Assembly (NCBI GenBank): GCA_021158405.1
Contig: JAGGUP010000108.1
Coordinates: 1 to 46,172 of the forward strand
Source: Bacteroidales bacterium
Lineage (GTDB): Bacteria; Bacteroidota; Bacteroidia; Bacteroidales; UBA12170
Direction: 5' to 3'
Length of the DNA: 46,172 bases
Shown one piece after another: positions 26,851 through 36,108 of this stretch. Positions within the stretch are counted from its first letter, which is position 1. The number at the start of each line of letters is the position of its first letter. Position numbers and translations under genes: made by a program. The notes beneath the pieces were generated by a model. It searched no databases, was not told the DNA's origin, and was given only the letters and a program-made list of their open reading frames with translations.

Positions 26851-27207
26851 ATGAATAAGGAAAATATCAAACAGCAATTAATCGAAGAGCTTAAACATAA
26901 CAGCATAATGCTTTATGCTGACAGACAAGCGTTTAAAAAAAACAACATTCCTAAAGATTATATTAAAAAGCAACTTTTAAAAAATAAGAGACAGAAAAAT
27001 TTTAGCTTAATCGCTTTCGGTGTTCTTATTGCCATTCTGATGTTGATACAATTTTATATCGTGTATAGTGAAAACGCTTATCCTTATTTGCAGAATGTGA
27101 TGATTCAATTTTTCCCTCTATTAGGATTAATGTTTTTTCAAGCAAACTATCAAAATTTTGGAAAGCGCATTTTTATTCTCGAACTGCTTTTAGATTGGGA
27201 AGAATAG
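26851..27207 (+). CDS. Hypothetical small membrane protein
   Basis: The 118-residue protein has a charged N-terminal helical region with many Lys (about 1-50), then two hydrophobic segments (about 51-71 and 77-95) and a short acidic tail ending LLLDWEE. It looks like an inner-membrane protein with both termini in the cytoplasm. Start ATG 26851 follows an AT-rich leader. Not recognised as a named family; coding is supported by sensible composition, full-length opening and lack of a better frame. It is not in an obvious operon. Confidence 0.6.
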   Translation: MNKENIKQQLIEELKHNSIMLYADRQAFKKNNIPKDYIKKQLLKNKRQKNFSLIAFGVLIAILMLIQFYIVYSENAYPYLQNVMIQFFPLLGLMFFQANYQNFGKRIFILELLLDWEE

Positions 27208-27467
27208 AGAATATGCCTTTATTCTCAGGTTAATCAACCCAATATTTCAAAAGGTAAATAATCATTCAACTTAAAACAGTCTTCCTTGTTCCGAACGAAA
27301 AAAATTTTAAAAAAAAATATTTTTTATACCTATGTTTAATTTTATTGCTTTTATTTACCCTTTCGTTTTATGAAAAATTAGACTTGCCTATAGTTTTCAT
27401 TGAATGAATTTTACATTGAAATCATAAAAATAATATTGTATATTTATCCAGAAATTTTATCAGAAAA

Positions 27468-27803
27468 ATGGAGAAAAAAAGGGTTATCAAAGATTACGAA
27501 AAGTTAACGGAAGAAATTCGTGAACAAATTAAATTAGCCTACCCAAGTGGGTTCAGTCAAAACTTAATCCGTTTTACTAATAAGGATCGCAAACGCGTAA
27601 GTGTATTGCCATTTGAAACGGAGGATATATATTACCTTGTCAGGATGACTATGTATGAAGCTCAAACCATTATTGAAGATGATGATGATTACGATGAGGA
27701 TGGCATACTTAGAGACGAACGACGAGAAGAATATGAAGATAAATATTCAGATATAGATAATCTGGATGATATTGCGGACAGTAGTAGTTTCGATGATTTT
27801 TAA
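27468..27803 (+). CDS. Hypothetical acidic protein
   Basis: The 111-residue protein has an ordered basic N-terminal half, including SGFSQNLIRFTNKDRKRVSV and FETEDIYYLVRM. An extremely acidic second half follows, with EDDDDYDEDG, DKYSDIDNLDD and a SSSFDDF end. I believe similar short acidic proteins are conserved among Bacteroidota, but no function is known to me. A TATATTTA box lies about 30 bases before the ATG. No membrane segments or known domain. Confidence 0.6.
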   Translation: MEKKRVIKDYEKLTEEIREQIKLAYPSGFSQNLIRFTNKDRKRVSVLPFETEDIYYLVRMTMYEAQTIIEDDDDYDEDGILRDERREEYEDKYSDIDNLDDIADSSSFDDF

Positions 27804-27929
27804 CATTTTAAGGCAAAAAATAAACGAGTATTTTAGTCTTTAATTTTAAAAAAAATCATTAACGAGGATGAAGAATACGTATTTTGATTTAGCTGAGCAA
27901 AGTTATTATTTCCCTCAGGAGGGTTTTGA

Positions 27930-28095
27930 CTTAGGGCTTGTTGCGAAATAACTACTCCGTTTATGCTCGTTCTTTTGCCTACTAATTTTGTTAAAAAGCC
28001 TCGCCGTAGCTCTGCTATGCCTGCGTTTTTCGACTCGTTACCGAACAAAATAACTTCACCTGATTCAGAGAACTTATTTCGTAACAAGCCCTTAG
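27930..28095. mobile_element. MITE-like element with terminal inverted repeats
   Basis: The 22-base ends 27930-27951 and 28074-28095 are inverted repeats with one mismatch (CTTAGGGCTTGTTGCGAAAT at the left end). TTA lies directly outside GGGCTTG on both sides (27931-27933 and 28092-28094), consistent with a 3-base target duplication of the TNA type. The 166-base unit has no coding capacity. It is probably a non-autonomous element moved by a transposase encoded elsewhere; the family is not certain. The inner part also holds a small palindrome GTAGC-TCT-GCTAT. Confidence 0.65.
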
Positions 28096-28265
28096 CAATG
28101 ATTTCCCAGAGCAAACGCAGGCTTTTTTTAACAAAATCACTTGATTTATAATTGTTTATATCAATAAATATTGTATACTATTCTGATATTCAAATAGTTA
28201 AACGATATGAATGAAGATAATAAAATAGTAAGTATTCTTGACTGATAAGACCACTTGAAATATTC

Positions 28266-28303
28266 AAAAAAGCTCGGTTTTTACTAATCGGGCTTTTTTT
28301 GTC
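28266..28303. terminator. Bidirectional-type terminator hairpin
   Basis: AAAAAAGCTCGG and TCGGGCTTTTTTT around 28266-28303 form a long stem of about 14 pairs including G-T wobbles, with A- and T-runs on both sides. It is the only strong stop between the acidic-protein gene with its MITE and the amidase gene. It could work on either strand, but only plus-strand genes precede it. Confidence 0.8.
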
Positions 28304-28375
28304 ACTTTACCAAAGAAATTTAATATCCATTTAATTTGTAGTTTTACACGGAACAAATCAATTAAACCTACTCCT

Positions 28376-29968
28376 ATGGACAGAAGAAATTTTTTACAAG
28401 CATCAGCAATTGCAGGTGCTGGAATATTAGCAACAAGCGCTCTGACTAGCTGCGATACCGACATAAACGAGTATAACGAAGAAGGATTTGATACATTTTC
28501 TGCATTTGAACTGAATGAAATTACAGTGGCTGAACTTCAGGAAAAAATGAATTCCGGAGAATATTCTGCGCGTTCGCTTGTGGAAATGTATACTGCACGT
28601 ATAAACGAAATGGATAAAAACGGTGCAAAACTCAATGCTATATTAGAACTTAATCCCGATGCACTATCGATTGCCGATAAACTGGATGCCGAGCGTGTTG
28701 ACGGGAAAATAAGAAGTGCATTGCACGGAATTCCTATTCTCATAAAAGGAAATATTGATACCGGAGATAAAATGCATACGAACGCAGGAGCAACAGCTAT
28801 TGCCGAAAATATTGCAAAAAAAGACGCTGTTTTGGTGGAGAAACTGCGTCAAGCTGGAGTTATTATTCTTGGAAAAGCAAATCTGAGCGAATGGGCTAAT
28901 TTCCGCTCAACTCGTTCATCCAGTGGATGGAGCAGTATTTTAGGACAAACCAGAAATCCTTATATTCTGGATCGTACACCTTGTGGATCAAGTTCAGGAT
29001 CTGGAGCGTCTGTTTCGGCTAACTTCTGTACGATAGCAATCGGCACTGAAACAAATGGATCTATTGTTTGTCCTTCAACGGTCAATGGTGTTGTTGGCAT
29101 CAAGCCAACAGTTGGATTGGTAAGTCAGGAAGGAATTATTCCAATCTCTCATTCTTGCGATACTGCAGGTCCTATGGGAAGAACGCTTACAGATGCTACC
29201 TTACTTTTTGAAGCTATGAGCGATAATAAAGTAGATTATGTTTCTTCGCTCACAAAAGGCGGATTAAATGGTGCCAGAGTAGGTGTTGCCCGCACCATGT
29301 TTGGGTTTCATGAAGAGGTGGATGCTGAATTAGAAAAAGCTTTGACTATTATTAAGAATTTAGGAGCTGAACTTGTTGAACTGCCAAAATATCGTCATCC
29401 ACGAGAAGCTTCTCGCGCAGCCTATTTAGTGATGCAATACGAATTTAAAACTGGATTAAACAAATACCTTAGCGGCATGGACGAAGGTATTCAAGTTCGT
29501 ACTTTAAGCGATATAATTGCCTTCAATAAAGCAAATGCTGATTCTGCAATGCCTTTCTTTAAACAAGAAATTTTAGAACTATCTGATACCAAAGGCGATC
29601 TAAATACACCGGAATATCTCAAAGCGGTCAAAACAATGAAACAAATGGCTGGACCGGAAGGTATTGATAAAGTAATGAATGAGTTTGATCTGGATGTAAT
29701 TGTTGCTCCAACAGGATCTGCAGCTTGGGCTATCGATCTTATTAATGGTGATAATTTCCATGGAGGAAGCTCCTCTCCTGCTGCGAATGCCGGCTATCCA
29801 AATATTACAATTCCTGCAGGTTTTATTCATGGCTTGCCTATTGGATTATCATTTTTCGGACGTGAATTTTCTGACAACAAAATAATAAATCTATGCTATG
29901 ATTTTGAACAAGCAAGTCAAATTAGGAAGAAACCAGAATTTAACTCAACACTAACAGCAGAAATGTAA
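28376..29968 (+). CDS. Amidase-signature enzyme with Tat/lipoprotein signal
   Basis: The 530-residue enzyme has the Ser-cisSer-Lys triad of amidases: K124 in ILIKGNID, cis-Ser205 in GSSSGSGAS, nucleophile Ser229 in TNGSIVCPS. The N-terminus MDRRNFLQASAIAG is a twin-arginine signal (RR at 3-4) followed by LTSC with Cys26 as a likely lipid-anchor site, so it should work folded in the periplasm or at the membrane. GatA is cytoplasmic and has no signal, so this is a hydrolytic amidase and not tRNA amidotransferase. It starts a plus-strand run with adenosine deaminase 24 bases downstream. Substrate unknown. Confidence 0.9.
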   Translation: MDRRNFLQASAIAGAGILATSALTSCDTDINEYNEEGFDTFSAFELNEITVAELQEKMNSGEYSARSLVEMYTARINEMDKNGAKLNAILELNPDALSIADKLDAERVDGKIRSALHGIPILIKGNIDTGDKMHTNAGATAIAENIAKKDAVLVEKLRQAGVIILGKANLSEWANFRSTRSSSGWSSILGQTRNPYILDRTPCGSSSGSGASVSANFCTIAIGTETNGSIVCPSTVNGVVGIKPTVGLVSQEGIIPISHSCDTAGPMGRTLTDATLLFEAMSDNKVDYVSSLTKGGLNGARVGVARTMFGFHEEVDAELEKALTIIKNLGAELVELPKYRHPREASRAAYLVMQYEFKTGLNKYLSGMDEGIQVRTLSDIIAFNKANADSAMPFFKQEILELSDTKGDLNTPEYLKAVKTMKQMAGPEGIDKVMNEFDLDVIVAPTGSAAWAIDLINGDNFHGGSSSPAANAGYPNITIPAGFIHGLPIGLSFFGREFSDNKIINLCYDFEQASQIRKKPEFNSTLTAEM

Positions 29969-29992
29969 AAAAGTTTAAACAAATCATTAACA

Positions 29993-31063
29993 ATGATATT
30001 TGATAGAAATCATCTCCCACTCAAATTGGTGGAACAGGTTAAATATATGCCTAAAATTGAGTTGCACGTTCATTTGGAAGGTGCAACTCAAGCAGAGGTT
30101 TTTTATGAACTAGCACAAAAAAACAAGATTGATTTTGGCGTAAGTTCTTTAGAAGAATGGCAAAGTTTCTTTGCTTTTAAAGATTTTGGTCATTTTCTTC
30201 GTGTTTATACATTGGCAATCACGGCATTAAAAGAGCCAGAAGATTATACCTTTATCATCACGGAATTTTATCGCCAACAGGCAGAGCAAAACATTGTTTA
30301 TTCCGAAGCCTTTATCAGTGCATCTTTTATTATTCAAAAATTTGAAACATATGCTATTCTAAAAGCTATTGAAAAAGGAATTAAGCAAGGTTCAGAAAAA
30401 TACGGAGTAAAAATAAATTTCATCCCCGATATATCACGCGAGTTAGTTAATACTCAAATGGCGGTTGTTGACTTTGTGATAGAAGGCAATAAAAGAGGTT
30501 TATTTATTGGATTGGGAATTGGTGGACCGGAAAGTGGATTTCCTCCTGAATTATTTGCAAAAGCATTTGAGAAAGTTCGTAAAGCAGAAATACATATCGT
30601 TGCCCATGCGGGTGAAACTGAAGGAGCAAAAAGTGTTTGGGGAGCCCTAAAAATACTTGGTGCTGAACGCATTGGACATGGAATACGCAGCTTGGAAGAT
30701 CCAGAATTAATTCAATATCTTGTAAAAAAGCAAATCACACTGGAAGTTTCACCCACCAGCAATTATGCTCTTGGTATCGTAAAAAGTGATGAGATACATC
30801 CCATTCGTAAGCTTTTAGAAGCTGGCGTAAATTGCACTATTAATTCGGATGATCCAGCCATGTTTTCTACCTCTTTATCTAAAGAATATTTCTTACTTTT
30901 GAAACAAGGTTTTAATTGTTTCGAACTATATCAAATGAATATCAATGCTTTAAAGTCATCTTTTGCAGATAAAGAAACAAAATCTAAAATAAGCCTGCTT
31001 TTAAACACATTTGAAAGAAATAGAACTGTTTTTGAGGCTAAAGATCAATTAATCCCAAGATAG
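29993..31063 (+). CDS. add: Adenosine deaminase family protein
   Basis: The 356-residue metal-dependent hydrolase deaminates adenosine or a related nucleoside. Metal and catalytic residues are visible: H25 and H27 in ELHVHLEG, HAGE (His and catalytic Glu follow), RIGHGIRS (His), and SDDPAMFST (Asp). No signal peptide, so cytoplasmic. It may also act on a related substrate such as adenine or aminodeoxyfutalosine; SDDPAMF fits both. It lies 24 bases after the amidase and 42 before an outer-membrane protein gene, so it may be co-transcribed. Confidence 0.88.
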   Translation: MIFDRNHLPLKLVEQVKYMPKIELHVHLEGATQAEVFYELAQKNKIDFGVSSLEEWQSFFAFKDFGHFLRVYTLAITALKEPEDYTFIITEFYRQQAEQNIVYSEAFISASFIIQKFETYAILKAIEKGIKQGSEKYGVKINFIPDISRELVNTQMAVVDFVIEGNKRGLFIGLGIGGPESGFPPELFAKAFEKVRKAEIHIVAHAGETEGAKSVWGALKILGAERIGHGIRSLEDPELIQYLVKKQITLEVSPTSNYALGIVKSDEIHPIRKLLEAGVNCTINSDDPAMFSTSLSKEYFLLLKQGFNCFELYQMNINALKSSFADKETKSKISLLLNTFERNRTVFEAKDQLIPR

Positions 31064-31105
31064 AACATTATTAAACAATTTATTTTATCTATTAAAAATT
31101 ATTTT

Positions 31106-32014
31106 ATGCTTCACTTGAAAACAATCTTTTTTGTTTTCTTCTTTGCTTTGAATAGTCATTTTGCTGTGGCTCAAAACTACCATTGGTGGTGGTACGAATA
31201 CCATGAATACGATGGGGTTACTCCCTGGCAAAATTACTTAACTATGTCTCCCGATTATTTTGGGCCTAACGCCTTTCCTATTCCTGATATTAATCAAGGT
31301 CGCCTCAAAACAAATATAGAACTGGAAAGCGCTCTTGAAGGACATTTCAATAGTCATGAGCAAACATATAACCTTTATACAAAGCTATTTATTCCTCTTC
31401 AAAAGGATAAAGTTGGCATTACTTTTTCGATGATTCCGATTGAGTTTTATTCCTATGATACCATTATTCGTGACAAGCGATTTTCGAGAAATCATGAGGG
31501 AAAAGGCAATGCTTCTGGAGATTTATATATTGGTACACAAATCCAACTCCTAAAAGATCATCCAAAGTGGCCAGATTTATTAATAGGGATTAACATTAGA
31601 ACGGCTTCAGGAAATGGGTATGAATCAGCACGATTTGCAGATTCGCCGGGCTATTTTTTCGACTTAAGTGCCGGAAAAACATATTCTTTAAAGAAATCTT
31701 TTCTTCAATCTTTAAGAGTTTATACACTAATTGGGTTTTATGTTTGGCAAACCAATTTAGCAGCTTACTTTCAAGATGACGCAATACTCTACGGAACTGG
31801 TATTCAATTAAATTCGAAAATATTCAAATGGAGCAATGAAATTGGCGGGTTTTATGGTTATTTGAATAATGGCGATAGACCAATGGTTTATCGCTCCCGT
31901 TTAGAAAGTACCCGAACAAATTCTCTTAATATGAGTGTGCAGTTTGAATATGGTATGCACGATTATAATTTCCGCTCATTGAGGTTCTCCTTAGTATACA
32001 AATTGAATCGATAA
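31106..32014 (+). CDS. Exported protein, probable outer-membrane beta-barrel
   Basis: The 302-residue protein starts with a signal peptide (hydrophobic FFVFFFALNSHF, then AVAQ cleavage site near 22). The mature part alternates polar and aromatic residues in strand-like stretches (LYIGTQIQLLKD, FDLSAGKTYSL) and ends in FSLVYKLNR. It begins with an aromatic stretch NYHWWWYEYHEYD. This looks like a small outer-membrane barrel of the type seen in many Bacteroidota. Function unknown. Confidence 0.75.
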   Translation: MLHLKTIFFVFFFALNSHFAVAQNYHWWWYEYHEYDGVTPWQNYLTMSPDYFGPNAFPIPDINQGRLKTNIELESALEGHFNSHEQTYNLYTKLFIPLQKDKVGITFSMIPIEFYSYDTIIRDKRFSRNHEGKGNASGDLYIGTQIQLLKDHPKWPDLLIGINIRTASGNGYESARFADSPGYFFDLSAGKTYSLKKSFLQSLRVYTLIGFYVWQTNLAAYFQDDAILYGTGIQLNSKIFKWSNEIGGFYGYLNNGDRPMVYRSRLESTRTNSLNMSVQFEYGMHDYNFRSLRFSLVYKLNR

Positions 32015-32050
32015 TTCCATAACTGATTCCAAAATTCATAATAATTCTTC

Positions 32051-32058
32051 TATCTTTG
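32051..32058 (+). promoter_or_regulatory. -7 box of the racemase gene
   Basis: TATCTTTG, 17 bases before the ATG at 32076, with no clear -33 TTG. It suggests the racemase and the two genes after it form a separate unit. Confidence 0.5.
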
Positions 32059-32075
32059 GAATTAAAAGAGAGAAG

Positions 32076-32774
32076 ATGAAAACTATTGGACTGATAGGAG
32101 GAATGAGCTGGGAATCTTCAGCTGTTTATTATAAATTGATTAACCAAAAGGTTAGAGAACTGTTGGGGAGCACACATTCTGCCAAGAGTCTAATGTATTC
32201 AGTTGAATTTAAAGAGATTGAACAATTACAACATGCCGGTAATTGGGAGAAATTAACGGAGATTATGATTGATGCCGCTCAAAAAGTAGAAAAAGGAGGT
32301 GCCGATTTATTAGTCATTTGTACAAATACTATGCACAAAATGGCAGCAGAAATGGCAGAGAAAATATCGATTCCGATTCTGCATATTGTAGATGCTACAG
32401 CCGAAAAGATAAAAGAGGCAGATTTGAAAAAAATTGGCTTATTGGGCACTAATTTTACAATGACACATGATTTTTATAAAGGAAAATTAGAGAAGGATCA
32501 TGGTTTTGAAGTTATTGTTCCCAATGAAAAAGACAGGCAAATAATACATAAGATAATTTATCAGGAACTTACTCTTGGTAAAATAAAAGAATCATCACGC
32601 AAAAAATACCAAGCAATTATTGAGAAACTTCAAAATGAAGGAGCAGAAGGTGTAATTTTAGGATGTACGGAAATACCACTTTTAATTAAGCAAAAAGACA
32701 GCCCAATCCCTGTTTTTGACACGACCAAGATTCATGCCGAAAAGGCGGTTGAGCTCGCTTTAGACATTCAATAA
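32076..32774 (+). CDS. Aspartate/glutamate racemase family protein
   Basis: The 232-residue cytoplasmic enzyme belongs to the cofactor-independent amino-acid racemase family (YgeA-like). The N-terminus IGLIGGMSWESSAVYY is the family start; the two catalytic cysteine regions are visible as CTNTMHKMA and LGCTEIPLLI. The likely reaction is interconversion of L- and D-aspartate or another amino acid; substrate not fixed by sequence. Followed 21 bases later by the arylsulfotransferase-like gene. Confidence 0.9.
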   Translation: MKTIGLIGGMSWESSAVYYKLINQKVRELLGSTHSAKSLMYSVEFKEIEQLQHAGNWEKLTEIMIDAAQKVEKGGADLLVICTNTMHKMAAEMAEKISIPILHIVDATAEKIKEADLKKIGLLGTNFTMTHDFYKGKLEKDHGFEVIVPNEKDRQIIHKIIYQELTLGKIKESSRKKYQAIIEKLQNEGAEGVILGCTEIPLLIKQKDSPIPVFDTTKIHAEKAVELALDIQ

Positions 32775-32795
32775 TGATTTCAATAAAATATACTT

Positions 32796-34523
32796 ATGAA
32801 ACTCAGTTTTATACACAGCCCTTCTGTTAAAGTATTCACCCTAATTTTTACTTTATTATTTTCAATAAATTTAAAAGGGCAAGCTCAGGTAAGTGACTAT
32901 TTTCCAAATATAAAAATCCTAGAGTCCAATAATCCTGCTCCAGGCTACTATTTTCTTGCTGCAAAAGGTGTGAGCGCAGAAAACGCATCCTTATACATTA
33001 GTATTGTGGATAACTTTGGAACTCCTGTTTTTTTTCGAAAAATGAATAAAGCTTCTGGATCTATGCGTCTTATGAAAGATGGTAGAATAGGTTATTTAAA
33101 TGGAGTTCCGCGAAAATTATTTATCCTTGATGAAATGCTTGAAGTGGAAAGTAAATTTGCTATAAATGGGTTTAATGCTAATGGCCATGATTGGGCTTTT
33201 GATAAAGAAGGAAATATTTTACTTATGGGTGAAGCTGTGAGTTATAAGAATATGAGTGGCCTAATTGAAGGTGGAAATGAAAATGCGGAAGTCTTGGATG
33301 TTGTCATTCAAGAATTCGATAAGGAAGGGACGCTAAAATATACCTGGAACAGTGCTGATCATTTTGATATCTTTGACGGAAATGAAAATTCAGATTATCT
33401 AGATTATACTGAAGCTCAATTAGATTATGTTCACGCAAATAGTGTTGCTATAGATTCAGATACCAGCTTTATACTTTCTTGCCGCCATATGGATGAAATC
33501 ACCAAAGTAGATCGAAGAACGGGAGAAATTATTTGGCGCTTGGGAGGAAAAAACAATCAATTTACTTTTATTAATGATCCGATAGGATTTTCTCATCAGC
33601 ATAGTATTAGTCGATTAGATAATGGAAATCTTCTTGTATTCGACAATGGAAATTTACATGACACTCAAGAGTCAAGCTCTATTATTTATGATCTTGATGA
33701 AAATAATATGACTGCCACTCTTATTCACCGATATGGACGAGAAACTCCTGTCTATAGCAATCATGGTTCAGGAACACAGGAAGTATATAATGGTAATGTA
33801 ATTAACTACTGGGGAGTCTATTGGCCTTCTGCAACGGAGTTTCATCCCGATGGAACAGTAGCTTTAGAAATGGATTTTACTCAGCACAGTTTTAGTCCTC
33901 GCATTTTAAAATATACATGGGAAACAAAAGTATTTGAAACGGATATTGACAGTATTGATTTCGAACAAATTGAAGAACAAAGCGCTATTCAAAAAACTGT
34001 ATTTGTTACGAATAATAAAGCAGAAGATTTGGTTCTGACTAGTTTTTCGAGCCATTCTAATTTATTTGGAATTACGGATTTATTTCCAATAACAATTGGG
34101 GCAGGACAAAGTATTGATTTACATATTCAGTTCAATGGTCAGCTTGCAGATAAAGGATTATATAATGATGTTATAACTTTGAGTGCCGATACTGAAGAAG
34201 AAAGAATTGCCCGTCAGATTTGGGTTTTTGCTGAAAAAATGAATAATCTTACAGCAATTAGCAACTTAGATTCTAAAAATTCATCTTTTACTCTGGCACC
34301 AATTCCCGCAAAAGGAATTTTAGAACTTCAATTCAATTTCAAGGATGAAAAGGTTTTTGAACTATTTAATTTAAATGGACAATCATTATATAGAAGTCAG
34401 GTTTTTACACAAAACAGTCTTGATTTTGATATTTCCAGATTCAGAAATGGAGTTTATTTTATAGTTTTGACCAACAATAAAACCAACTTAACAGAAGTAC
34501 AAAAATTTATTATTCAAAATTAA
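32796..34523 (+). CDS. Arylsulfotransferase-like exported protein with T9SS sorting domain
   Basis: The 575-residue protein has a signal peptide (FTLIFTLLFSINLKGQAQ). It has an ASST-like propeller domain with DEITKVDRRTGEIIWRLGG, FSHQHSISRLDNGNLLVFDN and HGSGTQEVYNGNVINYWG, a beta-rich linker, and a C-terminal domain from about 500 (FTLAPIPAKGILELQF, ending VQKFIIQN) typical of type A T9SS cargo. It is therefore expected on the cell surface or outside the cell. ASST enzymes move sulfate between phenolic compounds; conserved His in HQHS supports activity, but related proteins also have other roles. Confidence 0.85.
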   Translation: MKLSFIHSPSVKVFTLIFTLLFSINLKGQAQVSDYFPNIKILESNNPAPGYYFLAAKGVSAENASLYISIVDNFGTPVFFRKMNKASGSMRLMKDGRIGYLNGVPRKLFILDEMLEVESKFAINGFNANGHDWAFDKEGNILLMGEAVSYKNMSGLIEGGNENAEVLDVVIQEFDKEGTLKYTWNSADHFDIFDGNENSDYLDYTEAQLDYVHANSVAIDSDTSFILSCRHMDEITKVDRRTGEIIWRLGGKNNQFTFINDPIGFSHQHSISRLDNGNLLVFDNGNLHDTQESSSIIYDLDENNMTATLIHRYGRETPVYSNHGSGTQEVYNGNVINYWGVYWPSATEFHPDGTVALEMDFTQHSFSPRILKYTWETKVFETDIDSIDFEQIEEQSAIQKTVFVTNNKAEDLVLTSFSSHSNLFGITDLFPITIGAGQSIDLHIQFNGQLADKGLYNDVITLSADTEEERIARQIWVFAEKMNNLTAISNLDSKNSSFTLAPIPAKGILELQFNFKDEKVFELFNLNGQSLYRSQVFTQNSLDFDISRFRNGVYFIVLTNNKTNLTEVQKFIIQN

Positions 34524-34535
34524 AAATCACAATCT

Positions 34536-35525
34536 ATGCATTATAAAAATTATCTAAGTCTATTAATTGGAATAGTATTAACATCCACACTTTTTGCTCA
34601 AAACTTCAAATCTACCGAGCCTTTTGCTCATACTTTTTCAATAGTTGCTCGTGATACAGCCACTGGCGAAATGGCCGTAGGCGTTCAAAGTCATTGGTTT
34701 GCTGTTGGCACCTCTGTTTGTTGGGCGAAATCAGGAGTTGGTGTTGTTGCTACTCAATCCTTTATAAATCCTGCCTTTGGTCCAGAAGGATTAGGATTAA
34801 TGGAGAATGGCGTTACGGCAAAAGAGGCTTTAAATCAATTAATTGAAGCAGATAAAGGTCGTGATTTCAGGCAACTTGCTTTACTCGACAATCAAGGTTC
34901 AGTATCCTCTTACACAGGTGCTAAATGTGTACAATCTGCCTATCATATTATTGGCGATAATTTTGCTGTTCAAGCCAATATGATGTTAAACGATAAAATA
35001 GTTCCCGCAATGGAAAAAGCATTTCTGGAAAATACTCGATTACCTTTAGCAGAAAGAGTTGTAGAAGTGTTAAAAGCGGCACAAAAAGCTGGAGGCGATA
35101 TCAGAGGAAAGCAATCGGCGGCTCTATTAGTTGTTGGCTCAGAGAAAACAACTGAGTGGCAGGATAAAAAAGTAGATTTACGTGTAGATGACAATATTGA
35201 CCCTTTATCAGAACTTAGTCGTTTACTTGTTGTGCATAGAGCCTATGACCATATGAATAAAGGTGATTTAGCCGTTGAACATGGAGATATGGAACTTGCG
35301 CTTAAAGAATACGCAACTGCGGAAGAAATGCAACCCGAAAATATAGAAATGAAATATTGGAAAGCCGTAACAATGGCCAATAATGGACTCATTGAACAAG
35401 CACTTCCGATTTTTAAAATTGTTTTTGAAAAAGATGCTCATTGGAGAGAAATGACCAAAAGATTACCTGCATCCGGTTTATTAACTGTAACTAAAAGTGA
35501 TTTTGAACGTATTGTAACAAGATGA
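34536..35525 (+). CDS. DUF1028 family exported protein
   Basis: The 329-residue protein has a signal peptide (LIGIVLTSTLFAQ), then the DUF1028 domain with HTFSIVARDTATGEMAVGVQ at about 30-49 and VGVVATQSFINPAFG. That family has an Ntn-hydrolase-like fold, although no function is firmly known. The C-terminal 80 residues look like a TPR-type helical repeat (HGDMELALKEYATAEEMQPE, IEQALPIFKIVFEKD). It begins 13 bases after the arylsulfotransferase-like gene. Periplasmic or secreted; substrate unknown. Confidence 0.85.
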   Translation: MHYKNYLSLLIGIVLTSTLFAQNFKSTEPFAHTFSIVARDTATGEMAVGVQSHWFAVGTSVCWAKSGVGVVATQSFINPAFGPEGLGLMENGVTAKEALNQLIEADKGRDFRQLALLDNQGSVSSYTGAKCVQSAYHIIGDNFAVQANMMLNDKIVPAMEKAFLENTRLPLAERVVEVLKAAQKAGGDIRGKQSAALLVVGSEKTTEWQDKKVDLRVDDNIDPLSELSRLLVVHRAYDHMNKGDLAVEHGDMELALKEYATAEEMQPENIEMKYWKAVTMANNGLIEQALPIFKIVFEKDAHWREMTKRLPASGLLTVTKSDFERIVTR

Positions 35526-35549
35526 TTTTAAAGGTATTTAAAAAAAATA

Positions 35550-35580
35550 TTGAAATAGAATCAATTAATTTGTACTTTTG
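35550..35580 (+). promoter_or_regulatory. Promoter of small membrane protein gene
   Basis: TTG (35550-35552), a 20-base spacer and TACTTTTG (35573-35580) match the Bacteroidota pattern, 28 bases before the ATG at 35609. Confidence 0.6.
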
Positions 35581-35608
35581 CATTCTAGTATACTAATTTT
35601 AACTTGTC

Positions 35609-35983
35609 ATGATTTTAAGTCTTGCCAATTTTTTTCAGCATATTGCCCGATATGGAATTTTAATTATCGGATTTAGCATGGTTAGTATTGCCATATTTAC
35701 AGGAGCTATCAATTACGGTATTACCATTGATAATATTTTAAGAAATCTTCCAGATGCTATTCCTTGGTTCTTAATTTTAGTAACCCTCTATTTAGCTTGG
35801 GAATTTGAATTAATTGGAGGTTTGATTATGCTTGGTTTGGGATTAGGAGGAATTTTCTATATGCAAGCTTCAAACGATGCAACTATTCCACAGCTAACCA
35901 TTATGATTGCCATAACTATTTTCGCGGTATCTTTTATTGTAAGTTGGTCTTTGAGGCAAATAGGTGAACTCCGTTTTATTTAA
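35609..35983 (+). CDS. Small integral membrane protein
   Basis: The 124-residue protein consists of three or four hydrophobic segments (about 12-32, 50-67, 68-84 and 93-113) with short polar loops, ending RQIGELRFI. No catalytic motif is visible. It has its own promoter and no tight neighbour. Similar small unnamed membrane proteins are common; function unknown. Confidence 0.65.
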   Translation: MILSLANFFQHIARYGILIIGFSMVSIAIFTGAINYGITIDNILRNLPDAIPWFLILVTLYLAWEFELIGGLIMLGLGLGGIFYMQASNDATIPQLTIMIAITIFAVSFIVSWSLRQIGELRFI

Positions 35984-36108
35984 TTGCCTTTGAATTCAAA
36001 TTTTTGAGTTTATAATATACTTTTCCCTCTATTTTATCGTGCACTTTTCAAGCTTAAGCATACAACTATTCGACAAGCTTTTTCGCATTTCTTATACCTT
36101 CAAACAAC

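Larger units (their letters stand above)
27804..28375. other. Gene-free stretch of 570 bases
   Basis: It contains the MITE-like element (27930-28095), a 12-codon open frame at 28207-28245 with no support as a gene, the terminator at 28266-28303 and the leader of the amidase gene. Apart from these I see only AT-rich sequence. Confidence 0.6.

Noticed and set aside
27963-28151. Open frame within the MITE-like element
   Set aside because: The frame exists only because of the repeat sequence and has no start signal or protein features.
28207-28245. 12-codon open frame before a strong terminator
   Set aside because: Too short, no ribosome-binding signal, no recognisable motif; chance is likely.
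28376-29968. GatA subunit of tRNA amidotransferase
   Set aside because: The Tat/lipoprotein signal and lack of gatB/gatC neighbours point to an exported amidase.
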